Of a stretch of DNA of 64,000 bases, positions 1-8,350 are shown in pieces. The stretch's first letter is position 1; every line of letters starts with the position of its first letter. The stretch covers positions 122,803-186,802 of the forward strand of contig DIWU01000008.1 in the NCBI GenBank assembly GCA_002428525.1, given 5' to 3'. Position numbers and translations under genes: made by a program. The stretch is from a bacterium UBP14_UBA6098 (lineage in GTDB: Bacteria; UBP14; UBA6098). Below the pieces are notes generated by a model. The model saw only the letters and a list, made by a program, of their open reading frames with translations, ran no database searches and was not told the DNA's origin.

Positions 1-2279
1 ATCTTACTGCGCTTTGTGCTCTGAAGGGCCTCGCGCATTTCGATACTCGTCAAGTCGTCATCGATTCCGCGCGAACCGCCGCTGACATAGCACTCGATCG
101 CGAAATCGCCGTCGGCCATATCGACATTCTCGCCCTCCCAGCTCCAAGAGCTGTCGTAGGAGTAGTGAATCCAAGCGAGGGTGTCCGGCGAGGTGTAATC
201 ATACATGATGTAGAGGACATCGGTGTCGGTGGGGTCTTTCCAGCCGACGAAGAACGGGTCGGTTCCGACAGTCACGCCGCCGGGGATATTGATATAAACC
301 CAACCTTCGGAGGTGTCCCTCATCGCGACAGTCGAGGACCAGAGCACCTCGCCCGGGCCGCCGGTATCCGATTCCGCCCAGACGCTGATGATGGAGTTCT
401 TGTTGTAGGAGTAGGGGTGCATCGCCATACGGATCTTCGAGAGCGTCATTCCGGCTCTCGGGGCGACGAAGGGCATTGCGTAGCCGCCGTTCGCCCAGCC
501 GTAACCGTAATACATCGAGAAGCCGCCCCAGCGCGTGTCGCCGAAGCCGCGACCGCTACAATGCGCGAGCTTGACCGTGTCGGCGGCCATCGGGGGATCC
601 CAAGTGATCAGGTTGAAAGCGCCCGGCCAGCAAGGCCTTGTGGTCGATTGCAGGTTCGAGGGCGGATTAAGGAAAACCGTCGGCGCCTCTTCGAGCATTC
701 TGTTCACGACCAAGTCGGAGACGACGGTGAGGGTGGTGTCAAAGGTCTCGTAATCGGTATGTGTCGCGATAAGCGTGTATCCGCCGGCCGGCACGCCGGT
801 GAAGGAGAAGTATCCGGCGCCGTTGGTCGTTCTGTCCTCATCATAGCCAAGGCCGTTGGAGAGATTGACATTGGTGCCGGTGTGAACAGTCGTGCCTTCG
901 AGCGTAATAATTCCCGTGACGGAATAGGTCGAGGTCACGGGGAAGAGCAGGAAATCGACGCCGGTAGTGTCGCGTGCCAAGTCGAAGGTATCGACCTTGG
1001 CCTCATAATCGGTATGCGCCGCGCGGACATAAACCCTTCCGAGCGGCACATCTTCGAGAAGATATTGGCCGACGGCGTTGGTTGTGGCGGTAATTCCGGA
1101 TCCAGTTTCCGTGACCGTGGTTCCGCCGTGGCTCGAGGCGCCGTCGAGCATAACGGTGCCGGAGATGTCGGCGATAGTGGCCGGGAAATTGAAGTTATGG
1201 GTTTGGTCGTGGTCTAAAACGATATCCAAGGAATCGTTCCGGCCATCCGCAGAAATGACGTAGAGCCTGTAAGAGCCTTCCGGTGCACAGACTGTATAGT
1301 ATCCGGCGGCGTCGGTTGTATCGTGATATGCTCCGATAATCACCAGAGAGCCGGAATGATCCGAGAGACCGCCGATCGTGACTGTGCCGTCCACGCAATA
1401 GGTCGTGACTGCGGTGTCGCGAGTCGTGAAGCTGATCGTGTCGCAGGCCCTATTTCTGGCTGTGTCCTGCGCGCAGGCGATACAGGTGATCGTCGAATCC
1501 GGCGGAAGAGTGATCAATCCGCCGGTGCTGGCGGAAACCCTCTTGCCTTCGGGGATTGTCGTGATCGACAGGAACATGCTCGGAACCGAGAAGCCTGCGA
1601 TATTCAACGAGATCGATGCGGCATCGATCGGCGACATCGCATCGAGGACATCGACAGAGAGCGTTGTCGTTGTTTCGGGGACATCGACCGCACCATCCGC
1701 CGGATGCCAGTTTGTGAAATACGGTGGAAGTGTATCGACATCGGGGATAACCCGAGTATAGCGAACTTGCACCTTATTCATCACGCCGTTTCCGGTGATG
1801 GATGCCAGCGAGTTCATGTTGTGAGCCTCTGCCCAGTTGACATCGCCGCCGATGAAGGCGGTGTCGATGAGGAATACGCCGTCGGCGGGGATCAGCGAGG
1901 GGTCCCATGCGACTGTGACATTGTCCATATATGTGACGCCTGCCCAGACAATATCCCAGACGATAGTATCGGCGAAAGAGCTACGGCCGTCGGTCATGAG
2001 CTTATCGATGTAGTAATAGGTCGGATCATCGAGAGGAAAAGAGACATTGAGTCCCGTGGGCGGCGGCGGGGGTGCGGCCTTGTCAACGACAAAGGAATCC
2101 GAACCGACGATTACAGTAGAGTCATAAAGATCAGAACCGTAAACACTTGTTTGTGCAGTGATAATTCTGGCAGAATCCGGGTGAGTATAGATTCTGAATG
2201 GAATATTCCATTCTGCGGCGATTGCGGAGACCGCAAGAGCGATCATGAGAGCGGTGAACAATAGAAACCTGTTCCGCAT
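1..2279 (-). CDS. Secreted protein with carboxypeptidase-regulatory-like repeats, 3' end outside window
   Basis: The minus-strand frame from an ATG at 2279 stays open to the window edge, giving 759 codons with no stop. The start has a strong ribosome site (AGGAGG, 5 nt upstream) and a signal peptide (MRNRFLLFTALMIALAVSA). Several beta-sandwich repeats of the CarboxypepD_reg type follow; they share the pattern VTG-x-I-x-L-G-T and G-Y-x-L-x-A-x-H-x-D-Y-E. A Thr/Asp-rich module that looks like an extracellular sugar- or lectin-binding region comes next. Other PNPFN-tagged proteins occur in this window, so the missing C-terminus probably carries a sorting domain, but that is inference. It is likely surface exposed; no enzymatic motif was seen. 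Plus-strand open frames over the same interval are shadows. Confidence 0.85.
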   Translation of the reverse strand, partial: MRNRFLLFTALMIALAVSAIAAEWNIPFRIYTHPDSARIITAQTSVYGSDLYDSTVIVGSDSFVVDKAAPPPPPTGLNVSFPLDDPTYYYIDKLMTDGRSSFADTIVWDIVWAGVTYMDNVTVAWDPSLIPADGVFLIDTAFIGGDVNWAEAHNMNSLASITGNGVMNKVQVRYTRVIPDVDTLPPYFTNWHPADGAVDVPETTTTLSVDVLDAMSPIDAASISLNIAGFSVPSMFLSITTIPEGKRVSASTGGLITLPPDSTITCIACAQDTARNRACDTISFTTRDTAVTTYCVDGTVTIGGLSDHSGSLVIIGAYHDTTDAAGYYTVCAPEGSYRLYVISADGRNDSLDIVLDHDQTHNFNFPATIADISGTVMLDGASSHGGTTVTETGSGITATTNAVGQYLLEDVPLGRVYVRAAHTDYEAKVDTFDLARDTTGVDFLLFPVTSTYSVTGIITLEGTTVHTGTNVNLSNGLGYDEDRTTNGAGYFSFTGVPAGGYTLIATHTDYETFDTTLTVVSDLVVNRMLEEAPTVFLNPPSNLQSTTRPCWPGAFNLITWDPPMAADTVKLAHCSGRGFGDTRWGGFSMYYGYGWANGGYAMPFVAPRAGMTLSKIRMAMHPYSYNKNSIISVWAESDTGGPGEVLWSSTVAMRDTSEGWVYINIPGGVTVGTDPFFVGWKDPTDTDVLYIMYDYTSPDTLAWIHYSYDSSWSWEGENVDMADGDFAIECYVSGGSRGIDDDLTSIEMREALQSTKRSK

Positions 2280-2336
2280 ACATCCTCCTGTTCAAGTTGA
2301 GCTTTAATCGTTAATCATACATACTATATTTGTAAT

Positions 2337-2365
2337 AAATTAAATCTACTGCCCCTAAATGTCAA
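2337..2365 (-). promoter_or_regulatory. Sigma70-like promoter of the secreted repeat protein
   Basis: On the minus strand TTGACA (2365-2360) is separated by 17 nt from TAATTT (2342-2337), about 58 nt upstream of the ATG at 2279. The -35 box is a perfect consensus. Confidence 0.6.
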
Positions 2366-2425
2366 GGTTATTATTTATACATAAATATTTCGTTTAACTC
2401 TCAGTTGTGGTTTTATGTTAAATAA

Positions 2426-2451
2426 AAAAAGGCGGGATGCCCCGCCTTTTT
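2426..2451 (-). terminator. Rho-independent terminator after the aminotransferase
   Basis: A GGCGGG/CCCGCC stem with a 4-nt loop lies between A and T runs, 19 nt past the aminotransferase stop at 2470. It reads as an intrinsic terminator in the minus direction. Confidence 0.85.
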
Positions 2452-2469
2452 ACTCGCGTATTTAACGAT

Positions 2470-3663
2470 CTAAGAATTTAAGGCCTCTTGGAAAAGCTCT
2501 CCGAGGCGCTTCATGCCGATCTCGATCTCTTCCTCGTTGGCCTTGCTGAAGTTGAGACGCATCGAGTTGTCCCCGCCGCCGTCGGGATAGAAGGCCATTC
2601 CCGGAATATAGGCGACCAGCTTCTCGACCGCCTTCGGCATCAGCTCGGTGGCGTTGATCTTCTCAGGAAGGCTGACCCACAGGAAAAGCCCGCCGGTCGG
2701 CTCGGTGAATGTGACGCCCTCGGGGAAGTATTTGCGCATGGCGGCAACCATGACATCGCGGCGGCGGGCGTAAAGTTTGCGAACCTTCTCGACATGGCCG
2801 TCGAGCGCGCCGGTTTTCATGAATTCGTAAACAACATGTTGCGCAAAAGTATTTGTGTGAAGGTCTGCGCCCTGTTTCATCTTGACGCAACGGTCGAAAC
2901 ATTCGTTATTCGGTGCTATGAGCCATGCGATTCTCAGCCCCGGAGCAAGCAGTTTGCTGAATGTGCCAAGCATGATGACATTCTCCGGCGCCAGTGAGAA
3001 CATATGCTCCGGCACTTTGCCCTCGAAGGACAGCTCGCTGTAGGGGTCGTCCTCGACGACCGGGGTGTTGTATTTTTTCGCAAGCTTGAGAATCTCTTTG
3101 CGGCGCGGCACCGGAATAGTCCGCCCGTCGGGGTTTTGGAAGGTCGGGACGAGATAGATGAGCTTCGGGGATTTTTCGACGAGGATCTCCTCCAAGCCCT
3201 CGACGACCATACCGTCGTCGTCCGAGGGGAGGGTCGCGTATTTCGGCCCGAAGGCATTAAATGCCTGAATAGCACCGAGATAGGTCGGCCGAGCGGTGAC
3301 GACATAATCCCCCTCGTCGATGAAGGCGCTACCCAACAAATGCAAGCCCTGCTGGCTTCCGCCGGTGATGAGAATCTTGTCGGCGGTGCAGGGGACACCG
3401 ATCTTGTTCATGCGCTCCGCTATGGCCTCGCGAAGGGGCGTATAGCCCTCGGTCGTGCCGTATTGAAGTGCCTCATCTGGCCGCTCGGTGAGAACCTTTC
3501 TGCAGGCCTCGATCAGCTCCTCCACAGGGAAGAGCTCCGGCGCGGGCATTCCGCCGCCGAAGCTGAGGACACCCGGTTTGGCCGTTAATTTGAGCGACTC
3601 GCGAATAATGCTCGATTTCATCGCTAAAGCCCGCTTGCTGAAGCGCCATGAGGAATTAGACAT
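2470..3663 (-). CDS. PLP-dependent aminotransferase (2-aminoadipate/aromatic type, class I/II)
   Basis: A fold-type I aminotransferase of 397 residues. The Schiff-base lysine is K237 in FSKLLAPGLR, and the substrate-binding region GGSQQGL and ED-D-PYSEL are present. The SFGGGMPAPELFP opening matches the LysN/2-aminoadipate and MocR-C-terminal group, which transfers amino groups between 2-oxo acids and aromatic or branched amino acids. I chose ATG 3663 because it has AAAGGGG 5 nt upstream; a TTG 15 nt further up has none. No MocR DNA-binding domain is attached. The gene stands alone with its own terminator. The exact substrate cannot be told from the sequence. Confidence 0.9.
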   Translation of the reverse strand: MSNSSWRFSKRALAMKSSIIRESLKLTAKPGVLSFGGGMPAPELFPVEELIEACRKVLTERPDEALQYGTTEGYTPLREAIAERMNKIGVPCTADKILITGGSQQGLHLLGSAFIDEGDYVVTARPTYLGAIQAFNAFGPKYATLPSDDDGMVVEGLEEILVEKSPKLIYLVPTFQNPDGRTIPVPRRKEILKLAKKYNTPVVEDDPYSELSFEGKVPEHMFSLAPENVIMLGTFSKLLAPGLRIAWLIAPNNECFDRCVKMKQGADLHTNTFAQHVVYEFMKTGALDGHVEKVRKLYARRRDVMVAAMRKYFPEGVTFTEPTGGLFLWVSLPEKINATELMPKAVEKLVAYIPGMAFYPDGGGDNSMRLNFSKANEEEIEIGMKRLGELFQEALNS

Positions 3664-3976
3664 ACCGACCCCTTTCAATTAATTGGAAACCTTTGTGAAA
3701 TATGAAACTATGAGAACCCGAGGAACGATAACAAAGAAAGGCCGAAGCGGCGAAAAGGTAATATGCAAATTGTTCTCGCGATTAATCGTCGATCAACTAA
3801 ATAATTTAAACACTATTTACTTTTTAGCAAGTAGAAAATCTCACAATCGGCCGAGACCGATCGCCCGATCGAATTTCCACGGCATCGAGACCGAGGCTCC
3901 AAATTGAGTTCGAGCGAAACCCGTCCTTGCATTTTCGGCGAAAAGCTATATTTTGAATATCGACAATTGGAGGAAA
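3664..3976. other. Divergent intergenic region, no gene seen
   Basis: 313 bp between the minus-strand aminotransferase and plus-strand mazG. It is A+T rich in its middle and should hold both promoters, but no convincing -35/-10 pair at 16-18 nt was found. A 74-codon plus-strand open frame here has no ribosome site and no family resemblance. Confidence 0.5.
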
Positions 3977-4765
3977 ATGAACGAATTTAATGAATTTTCA
4001 AGGCTCGTCGAGGTAGTCGATCGCCTTCGCGGCGAGGGCGGATGCCCTTGGGACAAGGCCCAAACCCACGATTCGGTTAAACCCTACCTCATCGAGGAGG
4101 CCTTCGAGGTCATCGAGGCACTCGAAGCCCACGACGACAGCGCGTTTTGCGAGGAGTTGGGCGATGTGCTTCTGCATATCGTCTTTCACGCAAGAATCGC
4201 CGCAGAGCGCGGCGCTTTCGACATCGAGGACATCTCGAGGGGCATCGTGGAAAAGCTGATAACAAGGCATCCCCATGTCTTCGCCGACGGCTCGGCCAAG
4301 ACCGCCGGCGAGGTTCTCGAGGAATGGGAGCGAATCAAGCTTCGCGAGAAGAAGGCCAAGCGCGGGCGCTCCTCGCTCCTCGAAGGTCTGCCGATTTCCA
4401 TGCCGTCGCTTCTCGTCGCGCAACGGATTCAGGAGAAGGCCTCGCGAATAGGCTTCGATTGGCCGAACATCGAGCCGGTTTGGGATAAGGTTCGCGAGGA
4501 GTTCGCGGAATTGGAGAAGGCCTATATTTCCCGCGATTTCGACGAGATCGAATCCGAGCTGGGGGATTTCCTTTTCTCGATCACCAACCTCGCCCGATTC
4601 TTGGATATCTCCAGCGAGATGGCCCTTCGAAAGACAATCGCCAAGTTCACACGGCGGTTCTCATATGTCGAGCGGATGGTCAAAGAGAAGGGCCTCGACA
4701 GGCCGGGCCTCGATGTTCTCGATGTTTTCTGGGAAGAGGCGAAACAGCTTGAAAGGCAAGGCTGA
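3977..4765 (+). CDS. mazG: Nucleoside triphosphate pyrophosphohydrolase MazG
   Basis: 262 residues with two MazG all-alpha NTP-pyrophosphohydrolase domains. The N-terminal domain has CPWD near residue 25 and the metal-binding pairs EEAFE and EELGD. The C-terminal domain repeats them as EEFAELE and ESELGD. The family hydrolyses dNTPs/NTPs to NMP and PPi, cleaning damaged nucleotides or modulating (p)ppGpp. ATG 3977 has GGAGG 5 nt upstream and begins MNEFNEF, so it is preferred to the TTG at 3953. The stop overlaps the archease start (TGATG), so the two are translationally coupled. Confidence 0.95.
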   Translation: MNEFNEFSRLVEVVDRLRGEGGCPWDKAQTHDSVKPYLIEEAFEVIEALEAHDDSAFCEELGDVLLHIVFHARIAAERGAFDIEDISRGIVEKLITRHPHVFADGSAKTAGEVLEEWERIKLREKKAKRGRSSLLEGLPISMPSLLVAQRIQEKASRIGFDWPNIEPVWDKVREEFAELEKAYISRDFDEIESELGDFLFSITNLARFLDISSEMALRKTIAKFTRRFSYVERMVKEKGLDRPGLDVLDVFWEEAKQLERQG

Positions 4766-5184
4766 TGGCATTTTCCGTCGAAAGGATCGACCACGACGCT
4801 GACATCGGAATTATTGTCCGCGCTGAGAATATCGAGGAGCTTTTCAGGGGTGCCGCATTGGGGATGCTCGAGATTCTGATCGATACGGCGAAAATCGAGA
4901 GCCGAACTATAAGAATCGTCTCAGCCAAGGGCAAAAAGACAGAGCTGTTGCTCCTGAACTTCCTCAGCGAGATTCTCGATCTCGTGCTTTACGACGGCTT
5001 CGCGGCGCTGGATGTTCAGGTCGGGGAGGTCAGCGAGAATTTCGTTGTGGCCGAGGTCGCCGGGCAGAGGACATTGCCCGAAAACGCGATTATCAGGGAA
5101 ATAAAGGGCGTCACCTATCATATGCTCTCGGTCGGCGAAACCGTCGAGGGCGGTTTCGAGGCGCGGGTTATTTTTGACCTTTAA
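4765..5184 (+). CDS. Archease (RtcB ligase cofactor family)
   Basis: 139 residues. It shows the archease signature HDADIGI near the N-terminus, YHMLSV near residue 120 and a C-terminal ARVIFDL; the two aspartates are the metal ligands known from the family. Archease activates the GTP-dependent RNA ligase RtcB by helping it form its guanylate intermediate. In many genomes it lies beside rtcB, but no rtcB is in this window. Instead it is wedged between mazG (1-nt overlap) and yggS (12-nt gap). Its partner is presumably elsewhere on the chromosome, or this copy works in another context. Confidence 0.9.
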   Translation: MAFSVERIDHDADIGIIVRAENIEELFRGAALGMLEILIDTAKIESRTIRIVSAKGKKTELLLLNFLSEILDLVLYDGFAALDVQVGEVSENFVVAEVAGQRTLPENAIIREIKGVTYHMLSVGETVEGGFEARVIFDL

Positions 5185-5196
5185 ATTGGACAAAAA

Positions 5197-5880
5197 ATGG
5201 GCATTAAAGAAAACATCGAGGCTCTAAACTCCGAGATTGCAAAACACTGCGATTCCTGCGGACGAAACCCGAACGAGATCGTCCTCGTCGCCGCGAGCAA
5301 ATATGTTGACGCGGGCGGCGTCGCAGAGGCCTATTCCGCGGGGCTCCGAAACTTCGGGGAGAACCGGATACAGGATGCCTTGACCAAGATGGACGGGCTT
5401 CCGGAGGATATTAGCTGGCATATGATCGGCCATCTGCAGGGCAACAAGGCCGCGAAGGCCGTCGGCGCTTTCGACCTGATTCACTCGGTCGATTCGCGCG
5501 AGCTCGCGGACAGAATCGCCGATATCGCCTCTGAGCGGGGGATTGTGCAGTCGATCCTTCTTGAGGTCAATGTTTCCGGCGAGGACAGCAAGTTCGGTTT
5601 CAATGTCGAGGGGGCGAGGGCCTGTTTCTCCGAGATTTACCGAGAGAAAAGCCTAAATCTATTGGGTTTTATGACAATGGCCCCCCTCACCGGCGACGAG
5701 GCGGCGATTCGCGCTACTTTTAGGGGTCTCCGCGAGCTTCGCGATTTGCTTCAAAGCGAGAATGGGATTGTGATTCCCGTCCTTTCGATGGGCATGACCA
5801 ACGACTGGCGCATTGCGATCGAGGAGGGCGCGACGCATTTAAGGATCGGCTCGGCGATCTTCTTGGAGGGCAAGGCTTGA
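5197..5880 (+). CDS. yggS: PLP homeostasis protein, YggS/PROSC family
   Basis: 227 residues forming a single alanine-racemase-like TIM barrel. The PLP lysine lies in VAASKY near residue 35, the conserved NFGENRIQD follows, and the C-terminal phosphate-binding segment reads SMGMTNDW...LRIGSAIF. The protein binds pyridoxal 5'-phosphate without known catalysis and buffers free PLP, affecting amino acid and coenzyme A pools. It lies 12 nt after archease, and its TGA overlaps the TTG start of the next gene. Full length for the family. Confidence 0.95.
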   Translation: MGIKENIEALNSEIAKHCDSCGRNPNEIVLVAASKYVDAGGVAEAYSAGLRNFGENRIQDALTKMDGLPEDISWHMIGHLQGNKAAKAVGAFDLIHSVDSRELADRIADIASERGIVQSILLEVNVSGEDSKFGFNVEGARACFSEIYREKSLNLLGFMTMAPLTGDEAAIRATFRGLRELRDLLQSENGIVIPVLSMGMTNDWRIAIEEGATHLRIGSAIFLEGKA

Positions 5881-6695
5881 GGTCTCTCGGAATCGGAATA
5901 ATCGGCGCCGGCCGCGTGGGAGGTGCTTTGGCTTCGGTGCTTTCACACCGCGGATGGCGTATTGTCGGTGTGTTCGACCTCGACGAGGCCCGGGCTCGAG
6001 AGGCGGCGAGGGCTATTTCCTGCGGGGTCTTCGAGTCGGCGGAAAGGCTTGCCGATCGTTCGGAGATTTTGTTTTTGACTGTTCCCGACGACGCTCTGGT
6101 CGGGCTTTGCGAGGATCTCGGGGACTACGGGGATTTCCGCGCGAGGTTCTTATTCAATACCAGCGGGATTTTGCCGGCCAAGGTGATGCATCTCGCCGGT
6201 CTCGATCGCTCGGTTTACAGCATCCACCCCTTCGGCGGAATCGCGGGTTTTCGCGAGGGCGAGAATCCCTTTTCGGGGCTGTTTTTCGGTTGCGAGGGTG
6301 ACGAGCCCTCGCGCGAGCTTGCCGCGAAGATCGTTTCCGACCTCGAGGGGATATCTGTCGAAATCGACTGGAGTAAGAAAACGGCCTATCATCTCGCGGC
6401 CAGCCTCGTTGCGAACCACGGCTTTGCGCTGTTCGAGGTTTGCACAGATCTTCTGCGGCTTTCGGGAATTCCAGCCGATAGCGCGGCCGAGATGACCGTC
6501 AATATCGCGAAAAGAGCGATTTCCAACTTTGAAAAACTCGGTTTTAAAGACGGCCTTACCGGCCCGGTCGTTCGCCGCGACTTCACGACTATCGCCCAAC
6601 ATATCGCGATCGCCGGCGAAACCGGAAACCTCGAGCTTTACCTCGCCGGATTAAATAAAATCAATCGATTGCTCGCGGAAAAGAAGAAGGACTAA
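5877..6695 (+). CDS. Rossmann-fold oxidoreductase with C-terminal DUF2520 domain
   Basis: 272 residues. The N-terminal NAD(P)-binding motif is GAGRVGGALA, followed by an all-helical C-terminal DUF2520 half (HPFGG near residue 115, LTGPVVRRD near 225). The fold resembles ketopantoate reductase and F420-dependent NADP oxidoreductase, but the function is not established. I use the TTG at 5877, which has GGAGGG 6 nt upstream and overlaps the yggS stop as TTGA. It converges on panC with a 4-bp overlap. DUF2520 genes sit next to panC in some other bacteria, so a role near pantothenate synthesis is plausible but unproven. Confidence 0.88.
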   Translation: MRSLGIGIIGAGRVGGALASVLSHRGWRIVGVFDLDEARAREAARAISCGVFESAERLADRSEILFLTVPDDALVGLCEDLGDYGDFRARFLFNTSGILPAKVMHLAGLDRSVYSIHPFGGIAGFREGENPFSGLFFGCEGDEPSRELAAKIVSDLEGISVEIDWSKKTAYHLAASLVANHGFALFEVCTDLLRLSGIPADSAAEMTVNIAKRAISNFEKLGFKDGLTGPVVRRDFTTIAQHIAIAGETGNLELYLAGLNKINRLLAEKKKD

Positions 6696-7543
6696 AACCC
6701 GGCCTCGATGTTGTCGATAAGGCGCGCCCTTCCGAGCTTCGCGGCGAGTGCTATCAGGACTTTGCCGGAAGCGGGATTTATCACCGGCGCGAGCGTTTCC
6801 CTGTCCACAATCTCGATATAGTCGATCTCGAACGGCCCCGCCGACTCGATTCTGTCGCGCATCACCCTGATTAAAGCGGCCGAGTCCTGCGCGTTGCCGT
6901 TCTCGATGCGGTCCTTCGCGAAAAGGAGTGTGCGATAAAGTGCCGGAGCGGCTTCGCGTTCGGCCGGGTTGAGGTATGAGTTTCGGCTGGACATCGCGAG
7001 GCCGTCGCGCTCGCGCACAGTTTCCGCGCCGATAATTTCGATAGGGAAATTCAGATCCTGCGCCATTCTCCGGATAATCGCAAGCTGTTGGAAATCCTTT
7101 TTGCCGAAGACTGCGAGGTCGGGCTGGACGATATTGAACAGCTTCGCGACCACAGTCGCGACGCCGTCGAAATGCCCCGGGCGCGAACGCCCGCAAAGCG
7201 GCTCTCTGAGGCCCTCGACGACAATCTTCGTCGAGTAACCCGCGGGGTAGATCAGTGAACTTTCGGGGTAGAAGATCAAATCGACGCCCTCGTTGGCACA
7301 GAGCGCTTCATCGCGGGGAAAATCGCGCGGATACGAGCCGAGGTCTTCGCCCTGCGCGAATTGCATCGGGTTCACGAAGATCGATACAACAGAGAAGTCG
7401 GTGCGCTTCTTCGCGATTTTCATCAAGGAAAGATGACCCTCGTGAAGAAAACCCATCGTAGGAACAAAGCCCACGGTCTTTCCGAGGCCCTTGATATAGG
7501 CGATTTTCTCTCGGAGAGGCGCTAAATTGTCGATAACTTCCAT
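6692..7543 (-). CDS. panC: Pantothenate synthetase PanC
   Basis: 283 residues, normal length. It joins pantoate and beta-alanine using ATP, through a pantoyl-adenylate, in the cytoplasm. Nucleotidyl-transferase signatures are PTMGFLHEGH (HIGH-like), FVNPMQF, CGRSRPGHFDGV and MSSRNSYL (KMSKS-like). It is the last gene of the folB-folK-dNK-panB-panC run, 6 nt after panB, and overlaps the tail of the convergent DUF2520 gene. No panD is in the window. Confidence 0.97.
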   Translation of the reverse strand: MEVIDNLAPLREKIAYIKGLGKTVGFVPTMGFLHEGHLSLMKIAKKRTDFSVVSIFVNPMQFAQGEDLGSYPRDFPRDEALCANEGVDLIFYPESSLIYPAGYSTKIVVEGLREPLCGRSRPGHFDGVATVVAKLFNIVQPDLAVFGKKDFQQLAIIRRMAQDLNFPIEIIGAETVRERDGLAMSSRNSYLNPAEREAAPALYRTLLFAKDRIENGNAQDSAALIRVMRDRIESAGPFEIDYIEIVDRETLAPVINPASGKVLIALAAKLGRARLIDNIEAGF

Positions 7544-7549
7544 GATAGT

Positions 7550-8347
7550 TTAATAACTCTCTTCTTCCGAAGGAAAGGCGCCGTTTTTGACATCTGAGAC
7601 ATAATTTTCGACAGACGTAGTTATTATATTGGATAATTCAGCGTATCTTCTGACGAATTTAGGTTTAAACTCGTCGAATAGGCCAAGCAGGTCATTAACA
7701 ACGAGGATCTGCCCGTCGCATTCCGCGCCGGCGCCGATCCCGATAATCGGAATCGATAGGGATTCCGAGACCTTCGCGGCAAGCTCCGCCGGCACCTTTT
7801 CGAGGACTATCGAGAAAACTCCGGCGTCCTCCAGAGCGAGCGCCGCATCGAGGACACGCTCGGCCTCGACCTCGGTTTTGCCGACAAGCCTGTAACCGCC
7901 GAATTTATTGACCGATTGCGGTGTCATTCCGAGGTGACCCATCACAGGAATTCCCGCGTCGATGATCGCCTCGATATGCCCGCGAAATGCCCTTCCGCCC
8001 TCGAGCTTGACCGCTTGAGCACCGGCTCGTATCATTTCCCCCGAGGACAAGACAGCATCGCGAACCGAGGGCTGGTAGCTCATAAAGGGCAAATCGCCCA
8101 CCACGAGCGCTCGTTCGGTTCCGGCCGAGACGGCTCGGATATGCGGCAACATCGTTTCGAGGCGAAGTGTGAGAGTGCTTTTCTCGCCGAAAATAACCAT
8201 ATTCATTGAATCGCCGACGAGGATGATATCGACGCCGGCACGGTCGAGGAATTTTGCCGTGAAATAATCGTAGGCCGCCAGTGCGGCGATCTGCTCGCCG
8301 CGCTTTTTAAATTCGAGAATGCTACGGACATTGAGCCTGTCAGCCAT
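7550..8347 (-). CDS. panB: 3-methyl-2-oxobutanoate hydroxymethyltransferase PanB
   Basis: 265 residues. It transfers a hydroxymethyl group from 5,10-methylene-tetrahydrofolate to 2-oxoisovalerate to make ketopantoate. The (beta/alpha)8 signatures are present: AAYDYFTAKFLDRAG, VGDSMNMVIFG, KLEGG, GHLGMTPQS, the catalytic glutamate in VLEKVP and IGIGAGAECDGQ. It lies 3 nt after the kinase and directly before panC. Its dependence on folate fits being in one run with folB and folK. Confidence 0.97.
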   Translation of the reverse strand: MADRLNVRSILEFKKRGEQIAALAAYDYFTAKFLDRAGVDIILVGDSMNMVIFGEKSTLTLRLETMLPHIRAVSAGTERALVVGDLPFMSYQPSVRDAVLSSGEMIRAGAQAVKLEGGRAFRGHIEAIIDAGIPVMGHLGMTPQSVNKFGGYRLVGKTEVEAERVLDAALALEDAGVFSIVLEKVPAELAAKVSESLSIPIIGIGAGAECDGQILVVNDLLGLFDEFKPKFVRRYAELSNIITTSVENYVSDVKNGAFPSEEESY

Positions 8348-8350
8348 AAC

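Noticed and set aside
165..2264. Long plus-strand open frames (350 and 313 codons) near the left edge
   Set aside because: They are antisense to a minus-strand gene with signal peptide, ribosome site and domain repeats. Their translations are Arg/Gly/Asp-rich with no family resemblance.
3683..3907. 74-codon plus-strand open frame before mazG
   Set aside because: No ribosome site, no family match, lies in the divergent promoter region.
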